Shown: positions 49,377 through 61,494 of the stretch, piece after piece
Numbering within the stretch: position 1 is the first letter of the stretch
Layout: every line of letters starts with the position of its first letter
DNA from: Basidiobolus meristosporus CBS 931.73
Lineage: Eukaryota > Basidiobolomycota > Basidiobolomycetes > Basidiobolales > Basidiobolaceae
DNA: 64,000 nucleotides
Direction of reading: 5' to 3'
Assembly: GCA_002104905.1 (NCBI GenBank)
Contig: MCFE01000341.1
Coordinates: 1-64,000, forward strand
Notes under the pieces: generated by a model
What the model was told of the DNA's origin: nothing
The model's database searches: none
What the model saw: the letters and a program-made list of their open reading frames with translations, nothing else
Program-made: the position numbers and the translations under genes

Positions 49377-51939
49377 GAATGATTGCCAGAGGAAGATTTC
49401 ACAAAATCTTTTACTGCTCAGAATAAGGCTGACAATGCAGGTACTGGAGCTCTCAACCACCATTTTGGAGTATCTATTAATGGAAAAAGATCTCAGAAAC
49501 AAGCTCCCTCAATTGTCATGATCCTACCAATATATAATACATATATATCCACCTGGAGTACGGATATGTACTACACAATCCTATAGAAGAATGCTACACT
49601 TGTATCAAGTGTTTTGATCCTAAAACCAATGTTCTAAGAGCTAATTATGAAGCTGTCAGACATGCTATCACTCTGTTTAAGTCTCAAATAGTGGGAGAAA
49701 GTATTAAAATAACTTGGCAAAATCAACTCAGAAGATTCTACCACCAGCCAGAAAGAGTGAAGCCAATTATTGCAAGCCTGATTGGAGTATACATTAAGCA
49801 ACAGATGGCTGGTATACAGCTAACAGCCACTCAGAAGATAGCATAGTATTTTATACTTGTTATGTATATATCATTTATTACCGGGGGAAACCACTTGGTG
49901 ACATTTGTTTCTCTGGATCAGATCAGAAGAATTGTGTTTGATCAAATCACTACCATGCTCTGCATCTCAAAAAGCTGATATATTGGATTCTGATACCAAA
50001 GTACTGATGAAACTAGCTTTTAAATGCGGCTTGTTTGATCAAGTTTGGTCAACTCTTTTTGAAGTTATGATTAATCTATGCAGATGCCCATTGTGATTAT
50101 ATCACCCTCAAATTGTTGTATATTCTGGACTAATGATGTCATAAAGACTTCAATGCTAAGCCACACTGTAGTACCTCATGTAAGAAAGTCCAGAACCATC
50201 TCATAAAAGGAATTTCCCTAGGATCACCAGCAGAAAAAAGAAAAAGAAGAAAAAGGAAAATACTACTGCTGCAAATTAGGGTACTTCCCAAATGGAGCCA
50301 AAGCCTATGAAGGCTATATTTGGACTATCTGGCAATTCAGATATACTTCATAGAGCCTTTTGTACAAGGTTCCCAAGCCAGAAACCCCAGGAGAGCCTTG
50401 AAACTTCAATGGGATCTGTCAGATATTGCAGTATATATCAGTGCAGATTATATAATGCAGAAGTCTTGATGTCTGCTGTTTATGGAGCTCAAAGTGAATG
50501 GTGCAAGGATCAAGCAAATACTTTTTACGAGTTATGAAGACACTGAGAAGATCAGTTAGCCTTGCAAACCAAGCTCATGGCTGAAATAACTATCAGGAGA
50601 ATAAGGATAATCAAAGCCTTTGTTAAGGAGAATCTCACTTGTAGAAAAGTGCCAGTATCTACTCTACAAGTGTATTCTGATAAGACAAAAGCAGCCATAT
50701 CAATTTAAATCAGTTGAAGTACTCTTAGAGTAGCTATAAAACAACCTATGGTACTTTCAGATACCAATCTGGGTAAATCAAGAAGCAGATGGACTTTGAA
50801 CCTACTGTAAATGAAGTAATCAGTCCAATGAAAGCCACTGCTACTTAAGGAAGACAAAGATGACCATTCTAGATCATTTCTGTGGATCTGAATCACTAAA
50901 CATACATGGCTCAAGTGGGGGCAGACCATTACAGCACAGTGTTGAGCAAAAACCTTTATTTTTTTTGGCCATGTTGTATGTGACTTAATGCCAGGAAATG
51001 AGGATAATGCAGATCAGACATAAATGACAAGACCTAACTTGGCTCAATATAGATCATTTCTTTTACCTCATATGGAGTCTATATGATTGAAGTAACTATC
51101 CCTGAGCCTAATATAGACATAGAGTGAAGTTGTTTAAATGAGTTAGACTTTTGCCCAGAAATAAGGAAGCTTCTGATCTGTTGTGAATGACAAGTCCTAA
51201 CTTGACCAAAAGTGGGTCAATTATGCTCAGATACAAAGCATTTGATAGCCCAGAGGCTATACCAAATTATTTGATACAAGTTAGTTTGTTATATAAAAAT
51301 ACCACCAACGTCTCTAAACATTCCCAACATTCCACACACCATCTTTTAAAAAATTATATTTATTTATGCAAATCAACATATGACAGAAAATTATCACATT
51401 TAATTGTGGCATTATTTCTCTGTGTTGTACAACCACATCCTATAACTCTCCATTGTCTGCCTATTTGGTAAATACACTATCTTGTCCCCAGAACTCCTCC
51501 AAAATTTCTCCTTCAACCCCAAATTCTTCCTTATGCAATTCATGAAATTAAGATGCTCCTTAAGTGGATTCCACGGCTGATAACATCAATATCTTCCACA
51601 ATGGTCTGGAAAAGCATTTGGTTATCGTATCATCTTCCCATTGTACAGCCAGGCTATTGAATACTGACAATAAGACCTGGCCTATTATTCAAGCCCATAC
51701 AACTGATCAAAGTTGATGATTAGTATTTTGATCAGATCACTGTGATGTTTAGGCATACTATTAATTAGAAATGCACATTGAATTACAAGTTACTAATTCA
51801 ACTAAGTTGAACTCACATATATATACTGTTTAATAATATATTAGTCCAGTATGCAACACATTTGAATCTTTGTACACTAATTACAGATTGTACAGTCTCA
51901 TATGTATTTATTACTTGTGTTTATTTTGTTGAGTGGGAG
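49377..51939 (+). other. Decayed, unrecognised coding-like region
   Basis: About 2.5 kb with plus-strand fragments that look once-coding but that I cannot assign: TAQNKADNAGTGALNHHFGV (49407-49466), KCGLFDQVWSTLFE (50023-50064), GSVRYCSIYQCRLYNAEV (50413-50466), and near 50970 GHVVCDLMPGNEDNADQ. Frames are broken by many stops. The end near 51930 has a polypurine tract (GAGTGGGAG) abutting an LTR, so at least the right part is the interior of a copia-like element. No complete domain was recognised. Confidence 0.45.
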
Positions 51940-52290
51940 TGTTGTAATCATTAACTTGTCACCTAAATATTCATGCTAGCTTAGTCATATATATCTTACT
52001 CTTTGATTATCATTCTGTCCTGACCAAATTTCTTGTTTGGATTTACTTGAAATATTTTCACCAAATTATCAGGTACCCTGATTTTTAACTTTCTCAAAGT
52101 TGTCCAATAGCCCCCAGACTTTGCGCACATATTCTTGTGACCTTCCTTAGCAAACTCTACACATTTGTTTGCTCTACTTCATCAAAAGTATGAATACCAT
52201 ACTTTAAATCAATAAATTTACAAGTGAGTAGCTTGTAAAACCTCTAATTCTTCACATCAATTCCAATACCTTATGAAAAATTATTGAGAT
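51940..52290 (+). repeat. LTR of copia subfamily 2 (3' LTR with polypurine tract)
   Basis: Starts TGTTGTAATCATTAAC directly after the polypurine tract TTGAGTGGGAG and is homologous along its length to the solo LTR at 29740-30442. The far end is degraded (about 52290). Confidence 0.8.
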
Positions 52291-52299
52291 GATCCCACC

Positions 52300-54410
52300 A
52301 AAAGGCCATCACAAAGCTAAAGTCCTGTGACTTAGAGGTACCAATCTTGTTGGGACACTGTCCAGAGACTGTTAAAAAATAATTGCACCCCAGATTTCAC
52401 AAAACACTTCAAAATTTTTCATCACAACAATTTATAAGTGGCTTTTGATTGGTTCCTCCCAGTTTGTTCACATTCTGTTCCTGGACACTCTATTGCATCC
52501 TATGTTTGAGTTAATTGATTGGCTATTGCCTCTTTGTCACACTCCTTACTTCCTGACTCAACCATTTCTCTTACTTTTCATGCATACAAATTGATATATT
52601 TCTGTTGAAACTTCAGTTGTACCTCAATTGCCAGTTGTATTGACCTATACAAGTCCCTATACCCTACACTAACATTAAGCCCAACCCCACATTTAACAAG
52701 TAACTCCATTAAAATCCGCCACTCAATAAGTATTTCAGCTCTAATGCTCTTGTTCCACAACTTTGACAGGAACCCAACAGCTTTATGCCACTGTTCATTC
52801 ACTGGTTCCCACACATCCTGGTCTTCAGCCAGCACTGCAAGGTCTAGCCCCTCATCTGCCAGTCTTTGCAATAAATCATTGCAATATTCCAGTGTGTATT
52901 CTTGAGCACTGCTCTTGAAGAAGTGCTGCAACCTCTTGGTGTGCCTATTAATGCTCCAAAACTCCACTGAAGGCATTGTGATAGTCATTCAAGCTCTCGA
53001 CATTATAGCCTTGTCTGTCAGTGGCATTTCCACTGTATCAACAATGGGGGATGTGCAGGCTGTGGTAGGCAAATTGTCTTTTTCAGCAAACTCATCTACC
53101 TTGCAGGAGTGTAGCTCAACAGGCTGCACACCCAACTCTTGTGGAAACAGCTGTTTTCTTGTTGGTAATTTTTCTTCACTATGATGGGACTCAGTCTGTT
53201 CCTGTCTTGCGGCATTAATCGGCAAGAACTGCAGTTTCTCTTGCATGCCTCCCTGTCTCAGGCTTAGGTAGACATTGTTCCCTTTACCTTTTCCTATATC
53301 ACTGCCAGGTCTCTCACTACTACTTTGTCCAAGTACTTCTTGTGAAGAACTACATTTTATCCTGGATAAATTCTGCTCTGATGCATCTGTTTTGGCCTGC
53401 TTGTCCCTGGCGGGCACTCTTCTAGCATCCTGACATTTCTTTTCCGCTTGTTTTGAGCTCTCAACTGTAGTTGTGACAGGCTCCTTGAAAGCAGCTGGTT
53501 TTTATCACTGCCAGGTCCTTCACTGCTACTTTAACTGGGTGCTTCTTGAGTGATACTACACTTTTTCCTTGATAAACATTGTGCTGGTGCATCCATGTCT
53601 GCCTGCTTGTCCCTAATTGGCACTCTTCCAGCTACCTGCTGTCTCTTTGATGCTTGTCTGGAGCTTTGGGCCCTGCTTGTAAAGGGCTCTTGAGGAAGGC
53701 ACTGTTTTTTAGCCATGGCACCTTTATTCTTCTGCCTCAGATAGTTTCTGCTATTCTTAAGATACCTTCTTGGCATACCAATGCTGGCGCAAAATTTGTT
53801 TGCCTGTTTGAATCCAGGATAATGCTCATGGAACAAGTTAAGTGCATTCTGCTTGGCCTTGAGTTCCTGATGATCCCATGGTATTCTGGTCTAAAGGTGA
53901 TAGCATGCTAGACTTCTGATGGCCTCCTGTATATTTGCCAACTCTTCATTATTGCACTCAACTGCTTCACGGATCTTCAGTGTCTTTTGATTTTTAGGCT
54001 TTGGTATAAACACCACATTATCTCCCTCCCACGCTGTGATAGGTTTTTCTGTGGGCTTTATCTTTGGGCACTATTGTTGTACTTCAAAGACTGTATGGTG
54101 TTCCTCTGCTGTTACATTGGGAAATGGCTCAATTCTTGGCTGTGACATTGAGCTACTTGAGTTCCTTCTTTGCAGCAAAGATAATGCTTTCTCTATCTGG
54201 GATATTGATTGCTCTACCCATATTGTCCACTCATCCTGCTTCTGGACTATTTCCTGATTTCTCTGGGCCATTGCATCCATTCTATCAGCCACTGCACCTA
54301 ATTGCTTCATTAATGCTTTGGTATGAGCTGAAAACATACTTGCTAATATGAGTGGTGAGGATGTTATCATGGCCACTAGCTTATCTTTAACTGAGGGTAC
54401 TGCATTTATC
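52300..54410 (-). pseudogene. Repeat family X, most complete copy
   Basis: Minus-strand coding-like unit of unknown type. From its 5' side: a coiled-coil segment (RMDAMAQRNQEIVQKQDEW, SISQIEKALSLLQRR; 54071-54427), a segment with LKIREAVECNNEELANI, the block HEHYPGFKQANKFCASIGMP (53780-53840), a basic Ser/Gln-rich part built from ~206-bp tandem repeats (RDKQAxxDA...LSRxKC), and a C-terminal domain (52578-52988: INRHTKRLQHFFKSSAQE, LDLAVLAEDQDVWEPVNEQW). Frames change between blocks. Partial copies occur at 28390-28592, 60346-61150 and 61495-62105. I do not recognise the family. Confidence 0.6.
53345..53640 (-). repeat. 206-bp tandem repeats inside family X
   Basis: Homologous segments (CTTGTCCC...GGCACTCTT) begin at 53400 and 53606, a 206-bp spacing. 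The same spacing, 206 bp, separates the AAGAGTGCT segments in the other copy (61761 and 61967). The period is not a multiple of three. Confidence 0.7.
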
Positions 54411-55155
54411 CCATTTGTCTTACCCAATCAGTACTATCCCAGAAGCCAGTTGACTATCACACCTGCTTACCTTATTGCATCAGTTACCCCTCTCTTTATG
54501 TAAGATTACTAGCTATAAGTGCTTCTATATTAAGCAAGTACCCGCACCAGTACCTGTGACACATGATAAACCTGTGTCACCATCCCAACCATTTCTATAC
54601 CATATATGGTATCTCTATGTTATGCAGGTTTCAGAATACTGATTCCTGATTGGTTGGATGTGCTGTGCCTTTTAGAACCTTCTAGAGCATTCTTGCCATA
54701 TTTTTAGCTCATAGTGATGTCATCAAGAATTCCACTGATGCCTAGAATCTTCTAGAACCTTGTCATTAGTAATCACTTGGCAATCAGTAAAAGTATTTAG
54801 GGAAAGCAATCCCTCATCAGCAAATCTTCTCTTCTATCAGTAACACTTCTCCCTTATTGATCAGCAGTTGATCACTGCACCTGCCTTCAACAGTACATCT
54901 CAGACCTGCCATCAAGGAGCTTTTCAGGGTGGTGCACAAGACACACAGAGGCCTTTGGAGACACTTGGAGCACCTAAGAAGCTAGAGAAGCAGGAGCTTT
55001 TACCATAGTGACATATTGACAAAGACACCAGCAGTTTAGACACAGAGGTTATTGCACCCATCAGATACCTCACACACCTTGAGTTGTGTAGCTTCTCCCA
55101 GGAGTACCTCTACACCACCACAATGCTGAACCTAGTACATACTTTTGTTAAGATG
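54408..55155 (+). repeat. 5' LTR of the Ty3/gypsy element, truncated at its left end
   Basis: Homologous to 58910-59695 (CATTTGTCTTACC, CCCAGAAGCCAGTTGACTA, ACTTTTGTTA blocks). The first ~83 bp are replaced by family X sequence. Confidence 0.85.
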
Positions 55156-55960
55156 CCAACTAAGTTGGGGATTGTAGCTCAATAGTTTTCCCTTGACAAG
55201 CTTGTGGCTTTATTCCCCTTCACATTAGATTAGAGACAGAACCCAAGTGTCCCTATCAAGCTTTTGCAAGAGGTTATTGCACCCAGTTAACACCCCACAC
55301 ACAAAACACTTGAGAAGTGTTGGACATATCTCTCCCTTGGACTTATACACCACCACAGCAGTGGGGTTTGGTTGGGAGCCAGACAACTTTGCTTTATTTT
55401 TGGTGGCATATGTATGAAAGTGAGTCAAACCAAAGGGGAAATGGTGCTACATATATGTGTGTATGTGATCTAGTCCACTCCATGGTGTAGTGCACAAGTT
55501 CCCTATTGAGGTACAAGCAATCAAGGTCTAGCTTCCCCTCTTCATCTGCCAGAAGGCAAACTTTGACCTTCTGCTAGGTAGACCATGGGAAACCAGTACC
55601 AAGGCTACAACTACCAACTATTCCAATGGGTCAGTATGGCACACCATACAAGGATCCAGCCAAGGACTACAGTCAACCTTCCCTGGTGTAGCACCCAACA
55701 ATAAGAGGACACATACTGCTTGCCAGAAGGCACATCTTGTTATAGAAGAAGACAAGGAGCCCAACAATATAGACCCCAAAATTTGGAGCTGCTCATTAGG
55801 TATACAGGAGCAGATGGCTTTGGTTCAAACAAAATACAAGACAGTAGAACAGAAGATTAAACCATCACTTACACCTTTGACTGATGGATCTTGACCTGCT
55901 GATTACATTAGACCACCAGAAGACACACCAGAGGATATACAACTTACACCTGAGAGACTT
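55156..55960 (+). other. Gypsy internal leader without recognisable gag or protease
   Basis: About 800 bp between the 5' LTR and the first RT-side frame. No zinc knuckle, protease motif or long frame was seen, so gag is deleted or beyond recognition. Confidence 0.5.
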
Positions 55961-56818
55961 AAGCAACTTATCATTGGTGATGGAAACCTAACACAAGAGG
56001 AGATACTATTATTTAAAGAGACCTTGAAAAGGCATGATAAGGTCTTCTCATATAATGACAAGGAGATGGGACTCTTAAAGACATTGGTTGAAAAACCCAT
56101 CAAGATTCATACTGTGCCCCACACACCCTGGTCATTTAAGCCTTACCCACTGCCCAGAAGACTCCAAGCTGATGTGCATGACCTACTTAAGAAGAAGATA
56201 GAAGCTGGTATCCTAGAACCTTGCCATGGACCTTATGCTAACAGATGGTTTGTGACCAAAAAGAAGAATGGAAAGCTCTGATTTGTTCAAGGCATGCAAC
56301 CTGCAAATGCTGTCACTATCAGAGATGCTGCTATACTTCCATCTATTAATGACTTTGCAGAAAGCTTTAGTGTCCACTCCATATACTCAGCATATGATCT
56401 CTACTCAGGATATGACCAGATTCCCCTTGATGAGACATCAAGAGATATGCTTGCACTACAGACACCATTTGGACTTTTAAGGATGACAAGACTCAGCCAA
56501 GGGGCTACAAACTCTGTGGCTCAGTTCCAGAGATGCATGGTGAATGTGCTGTACCAGTTTATACCTGAGAAACTTGCTGTCTTTGTTGATGACATAGGCA
56601 TCAAGGGACCAAAAACCCAGAACACCACTGAAGTTATGCCTGGAGTAAGAAAGTTTATCTATGACCATATTTCAGACAATGATGCCATATTAGCAGCCAT
56701 TGAAGAAGCTGGACCCACCATCAGTGGTGAGAAAAGCAGCTTTGGTGTATCAGAGATATCCATTGTTGGACAAAAATGCAACACCTTTGGTTGTTCCCCT
56801 GGAGACTCCAAGACATAA
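55961..56818 (+). pseudogene. Gypsy reverse transcriptase, broken
   Basis: RT with fingers PWSFKPYPLPRRLQADVHDL and GPYANRWFVTKKKNGKL (56024-56281), then after a frame break ASDLYSGYDQIPLD-like block (read as YDLYSGYDQIPLDE), LSQGATNSVAQFQRCM and catalytic FVDD (FVDDIGIKGPKTQN; 56294-56818). An in-frame stop just after NGKL separates the two parts. Confidence 0.88.
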
Positions 56819-57070
56819 AAGATATGCAACTGGCCTGCCCCCAAAAATCTAACACAAGCTTGTGGCTTTGTAGCAGCTTGTGGGTTCTTTAGGATCTGGA
56901 TCCCAAGATTTTCCAAGATAGCAGAACCAATCTACTGACTACAAAGAAAGAGTACCCCATTTATCTGGGGAGAAAAGCAAGAAGAAGCCATGCAATTACT
57001 GAAAGAGGCCTAAGTATCTCCACCAGTTATAAGACCTCTTGACTATCAGAACACTGAATGGCCACTTATT

Positions 57071-58518
57071 TTGACAGTGGATGCAAGCCCTGTAGGGGCT
57101 GGAGCACTACTTGGCCAAGATGATAAAGATGGCAACCACTATGCCTGCAGATATGAGAGCTGCCTATTCTCTCCTAGAGAACAAAGATACTCACAGAGTA
57201 AGAGAGAGCTACTAGGAGTTGTGAAAATGCTGAGGAAACTGAAGTCACAACTCTACATGACACATTTCATCCTGGAGACAGATGCCAAGCCACTTATAGG
57301 AATGATCAACAAGCCTGACCTACCTGATGATGCCACAAACCAATGGATGGCATGGCTGAAAATGTTTTACTTTGAGGTCAGACATATCCCTGGCAAGACA
57401 AATGCTGTGGCTGATGCACTCTCCAGGAAGGGACTACAATTATCTGAAGACTTGGACCCTCACTTAGATGATATTATTGATGCAGAGATCCAACAGATTG
57501 CCATCAAAGACCAAGAGAGAACTACCTGGAGTCTGATCAAGGAATATCTAAGGACACTTAAGAAACCTAGTTGGATGGAAATTCAGGAGTTTAGAAAACT
57601 CAGGATGAAGGCACACCACTACTATCTCAAGGATGACCTTCTCTTTAAGCAAGTGAAGCCTGGACTTATGCCAAGAAGAGTAGTCACTACCCCAGAAGAG
57701 CAACTGAGCATCAATACAAGTATTCACCAAGGAGAACCAGGAGGACATAGAGGACAAGAAGCCACCTACAATACCACAGTTCACAGGTACTACTGGGAAA
57801 ACATGTACTATGATATCCAACACTTTGTTGAGTCATGTGTAGCCTGCCAGAAGAGATCCTCCAAGCGTTATGAAGAACCACTGCATCCTACTTACACAAT
57901 CTGTCTATGGCAAAAGGTTGGCATTGACCTTGTCCACATGCCAACAGCTGGATCAAAAAGTACCTGATTGTTGCTAGAGATGACCTTAGTGGATGGGCAG
58001 AGGCTTGAGCCTTGCCCAACAACAACAGCCATACCATATGGAGATTTATACTTGAAGACATCATCTGCAGATTTGGCTGCATCCAACAATTTGTTGCTGA
58101 CAGAGGGGAGATGACATCCCAAATGCTCCAGGAGTTGTGTTCAAAGTACAAGATACACATTGCTTTTACAACAGCTTACCACCATCAAGCCAATGGAATG
58201 ATAGTGAGAGGACATGGACCATTGGTGAACTCACTTGTTAAGACCTGTGAGAATAACACAACACTGTGACCACAGCAATTACATCTTGCACTCTGGGCAG
58301 ATAGAATTACTACCAAGAGAACAACTGGATTATTGCCATCAAAGCTACTCTATGGAGAAGACTGCCTACTACCAGTTGAGTTAAACACAGTCACTTGGAA
58401 ATCATTGAATTGGAAATCCAATATGCAGACTGAAGACCTCCTTGCAACTTGCATACAGCAATTTGATCACCATGACTTGAATATCAGCAGAGCTGCTGAA
58501 CAACTTAAGCATACATGA
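57071..58518 (+). pseudogene. Gypsy RNase H and integrase, broken
   Basis: RNase H (DASPVGAGALLGQ, YSQSKRELLGVVK, LETDAKPLIGM, GKTNAVADALSR) in 57071-57967, running into the integrase HHCC finger (HQGEPGGHRG, CVACQKR). Integrase core continues in other frames (58012-58269: FGCIQQFVADRGEM, YHHQANGM; 58333-58518: LLYGEDCLLPVEL). Three or more stops separate the parts. No chromodomain seen. Confidence 0.88.
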
Positions 58519-58826
58519 CTGAAGAACAAGGTGCCCTTTGACAAATCACACCCAAAAAGACCAAAACCACTATCACTAGGAGACCCAGTATTACTCTATG
58601 ATTCCACCTTGGAAAAACAATGGAGTCAGAAGTTTGATAACAAATAGACTGGCCCCTACCTCATTTCCAGAGTGCTTGGAAATGGAAGTTATTACATATC
58701 TGAGCTTGACAACACCCACTTGAGAGCACCAGTTGCTGGAAACCAACTAAGTTATTCAAGCATAGGAACTTTGCACATCAAGATTAGTTTGCTTTGACCC
58801 AAGTTCAAAGCTGAGAGGGGGGTGGA

Positions 58827-59695
58827 TGTAGTGGGGTGACAGTGACACCCACTGACAGATGTGCTCATTCCCTTATTTTCTACTTCCCTATATCTCTACT
58901 AGACTTATTTTAGTTTTATCACATTTGTCTTACCAAATCAGAACTATCCCAGAAGCCAGTTGACTATCACACCTGCTTACTTTATAGCATAAGTTACCCC
59001 TCACTTTATGTAAGATTACTAGCTATAAGTGCTTCTATATTAGGCAAGTACCCGCACCAGTACCCGTGACACATGATCAACCTGTGTCACAATCCCTACC
59101 AATATCCGTACCATATATGGTATCCCTATGTTACACAGACTTCAGAATACTGATTCCTGATTGGTTGGATGTGCTGTGCCTCTTAGAACCTTCTGGCACC
59201 TACTTAGAGCATTCTTAGGTCATTCTGATGTCATCAGGACTTCTATTGATATCTGGAACCTTCTGGAATACCATGATTTGTAATCACTTAGCCAGTGAGA
59301 AAAGTATATAAGGGAGGCTATCCCTCAACAATAAATCATCATCCCTTTTATCAATATACCACTTGTTGATTAGTGTGATCACTGCTACCTGCTGCCACCT
59401 GAACTTCCAGCCCCAGACCGCAGGACACTCCCAGGAAACTACGCTGACAGCCAACTGACCTTGGAGGCACTACTTGTGAGGAATACTCAGAGTAGGTATC
59501 TTTTATTATATTAGATTCTGTCCCAAGTTTGTTCTTGTACAGGCAAAGATACTTTTCTGTCTTTGTAACTATTGACCACAGCTGCATTCTTATCAAGTCC
59601 CTGCTGGTGGAGTTTACAGTTGTTTTGACTTTGGAAGCTTTAGTACATTGTCATCTCAGAGGATGCTGAACCCAGCACAAACTTTTGTTATGACA
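58827..59695 (+). repeat. 3' LTR of the Ty3/gypsy element
   Basis: 869 bp, ends TGTAGTGGGGTGACAG and TTGTTATGACA, directly after the polypurine tract. It contains a short perfect palindrome ACCATATATGGT and the candidate promoter AAAAGTATATAAGGGAGG at about 59299-59316. Confidence 0.85.
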
Positions 59696-60345
59696 CAGTG
59701 TTTGTTAGGTGAGATAGGTCACGATTGATCAGTGATCCTTCATCTCCAGAGCTATCCCTACCTGTGATTCTTTTAATACTTCCTATGATGTCTGTGTGCT
59801 TTGTGGCTAGGAGGCTTGCTACAATATTCATCTAGTCTTTTTTGCTTCTCTTATGGCATTAAATCACAGTAGTTATGTCCATGTGGCAAACAGTTTGACA
59901 CATAACAATGTAATGCTATATAATATCACTTTTTGTCAAAACTTATATCAGGTTAAGACAATATGTACTTGAGACATCACACCTACATGAATGTATGATT
60001 AACTGATGACCTGCCATAGTAGGCACCATAAATAAAGTTGTGGAACCACATACACACCTATATGTGACACTGTTTCCTTGTTGGTTTGACTCACTTCCAC
60101 ATATATAGTGCCAAAGAATAAAGCAAGTACCTGGCTCCCAACTAAACTCAACCACTGACTGCAGTAGAAGAATAGTTGGACCACAGCTTGCTTTGACATT
60201 CAGTGCAACAAGTAGGGCCACATCCAAAAAAGGTCATGCCAACAGTGTACCCACTGAAGGTAATAATGTGGACTCCTTGGGCTCTCAGTCAAGTACACAG
60301 TTAAAAATCTCTATTGAGTTGCAAGCAACCATAAAGCTTGGGCAG
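59696..60345. other. Stretch with nothing recognised
   Basis: About 650 bp of AT-rich sequence between the gypsy element and a family X fragment. No domain, RNA or clear repeat was recognised. Confidence 0.5.
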
Positions 60346-61150
60346 ATGTGAATGTAGCTACCGCTGCAAGTCCAGAACAAGCTGAATCCCATCATTGCCA
60401 AGAGGAGTTGCCATCAAGAAAACAACAGTTTTCACATGAGTTGGAAGTGCAGCCAGTTGAGCACACTCCAGCAGGGTAGATAGGTTTGCTGAGAAAAGCC
60501 ATTTATCTGCCACAGCCTCCGCATCCTCCATTGTTGACAGAGTGGAGATCCCACTGACATACAAGGCTACAATGTCAAGAGCTCAAAAGACTATCACAAT
60601 GCCTTCAGTGAAATCTTGGAACATTAATAGGCATACCAAGAGGTTGCTCCACTTCCTCAAGAGCAGTGCTCAAGAAAATGCACTGGAATATTGCAAGGAT
60701 TTATTGCAAAAACAGGCAGATGAGGTGCTAGACCTTGCAGTGCTGGCTGAAGACCAGGATGTATGGGAACCTGTGAGAGAAAAGGGGCATGAAGATGTTA
60801 GGTTCCTGCCAAAGTCATGGAAACAGAGCAATACAGCAGAGCTACTTGTTGTGTGATGGATCTTGATGGAGTTGCGTGTTGAGTATGGGGTTAGGCTTAA
60901 TATTGGTGTTGGGCATAGGGAATTGTATAGATCAATATAACTGTTTGTAGAGGTACAGCTGAAGTTTCAGTAGAAATAAATCAGCCTGTGTGAATGAGAA
61001 GTTGGGGAAATGGTTGGGTCAGGAAGTAAAGTGTGTGAAAAAGATGCAATAGCCAATCTGTGTACTCAAATGTATGAGGTGATTAAGTGTCTGGGACCAC
61101 AAAGTGAGAAAACTGGGAGAGAACCAATCAAAAGCCACTTATGTATTGCC
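60346..61150 (+). pseudogene. Repeat family X fragment, C-terminal part
   Basis: Plus-strand copy matching 52440-53200 of the minus-strand copy: HHCQEELPSRKQQ, then INRHTKRLLHFLKSSAQENA, LDLAVLAEDQDVWEPVREKG. It ends at CAAAAGCCACTTAT, after which gypsy LTR sequence begins. Confidence 0.65.
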
Positions 61151-61494
61151 GTGATGAGCACATCCAGCCAATCAGAAATCTGTATCTTGAGACCTGTGCA
61201 ACATAGGGATTCTGTAATGGAATGAGAATTATAGGGATGGCAATGTGTTTGGTCATCTGTCACAGGCTATGGCACAGGCACTGCTAAATACAAGCACACT
61301 TAGACCCAGTAATCTTACATAAAGCAAAGAATAATTAATGTAACAAATTAAGTAGGTTCTCAGTCTGTCAGCTTACAAGATAGTACTAATCAGTTAAAAC
61401 AATTGGAATTAATCAAAGCAAGGGTAGTAGAGAAACAGGGCAGTTGAATATATGGAATTGAGTACAAATGTGAGTAGGTCTCACTATGACCCCA
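61151..61494 (-). repeat. Ty3/gypsy LTR fragment between two family X fragments
   Basis: Reverse complement of the first ~345 bp of the 869-bp gypsy LTR, diverged. Shared blocks are CACATCCAGCCAATCAG, TGTCACAGG, AGTAATCTTACATAAAG, GATAGTACT and GTAGTAGAGA, in the same order. Confidence 0.65.

Larger units (their letters stand above)
54408..59695 (+). mobile_element. Ty3/gypsy retrotransposon
   Basis: Plus-strand gypsy element with a 3' LTR (58827-59695, 869 bp) preceded by a polypurine tract (GAGAGGGGGGTGG), and a 5' LTR truncated by about 83 bp (54408 to about 55155). Pol order is RT, RNase H, integrase. The segment 55156-55900 where gag and protease should lie shows no recognisable domain. 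No TSD can be defined because of the left truncation. Confidence 0.88.

Noticed and set aside
43200-49400. Regular repeated blocks that might suggest a CRISPR array
   Set aside because: The repeats are long inverted arms of transposons with no short evenly spaced units, and the host is eukaryotic.
55165-55230. GGGGATTGTAGCTCAATAG resembles the 5' end of a tRNA
   Set aside because: No pairing 3' acceptor strand, T-loop or anticodon arm follows at the right distance, so a tRNA gene is not supported.
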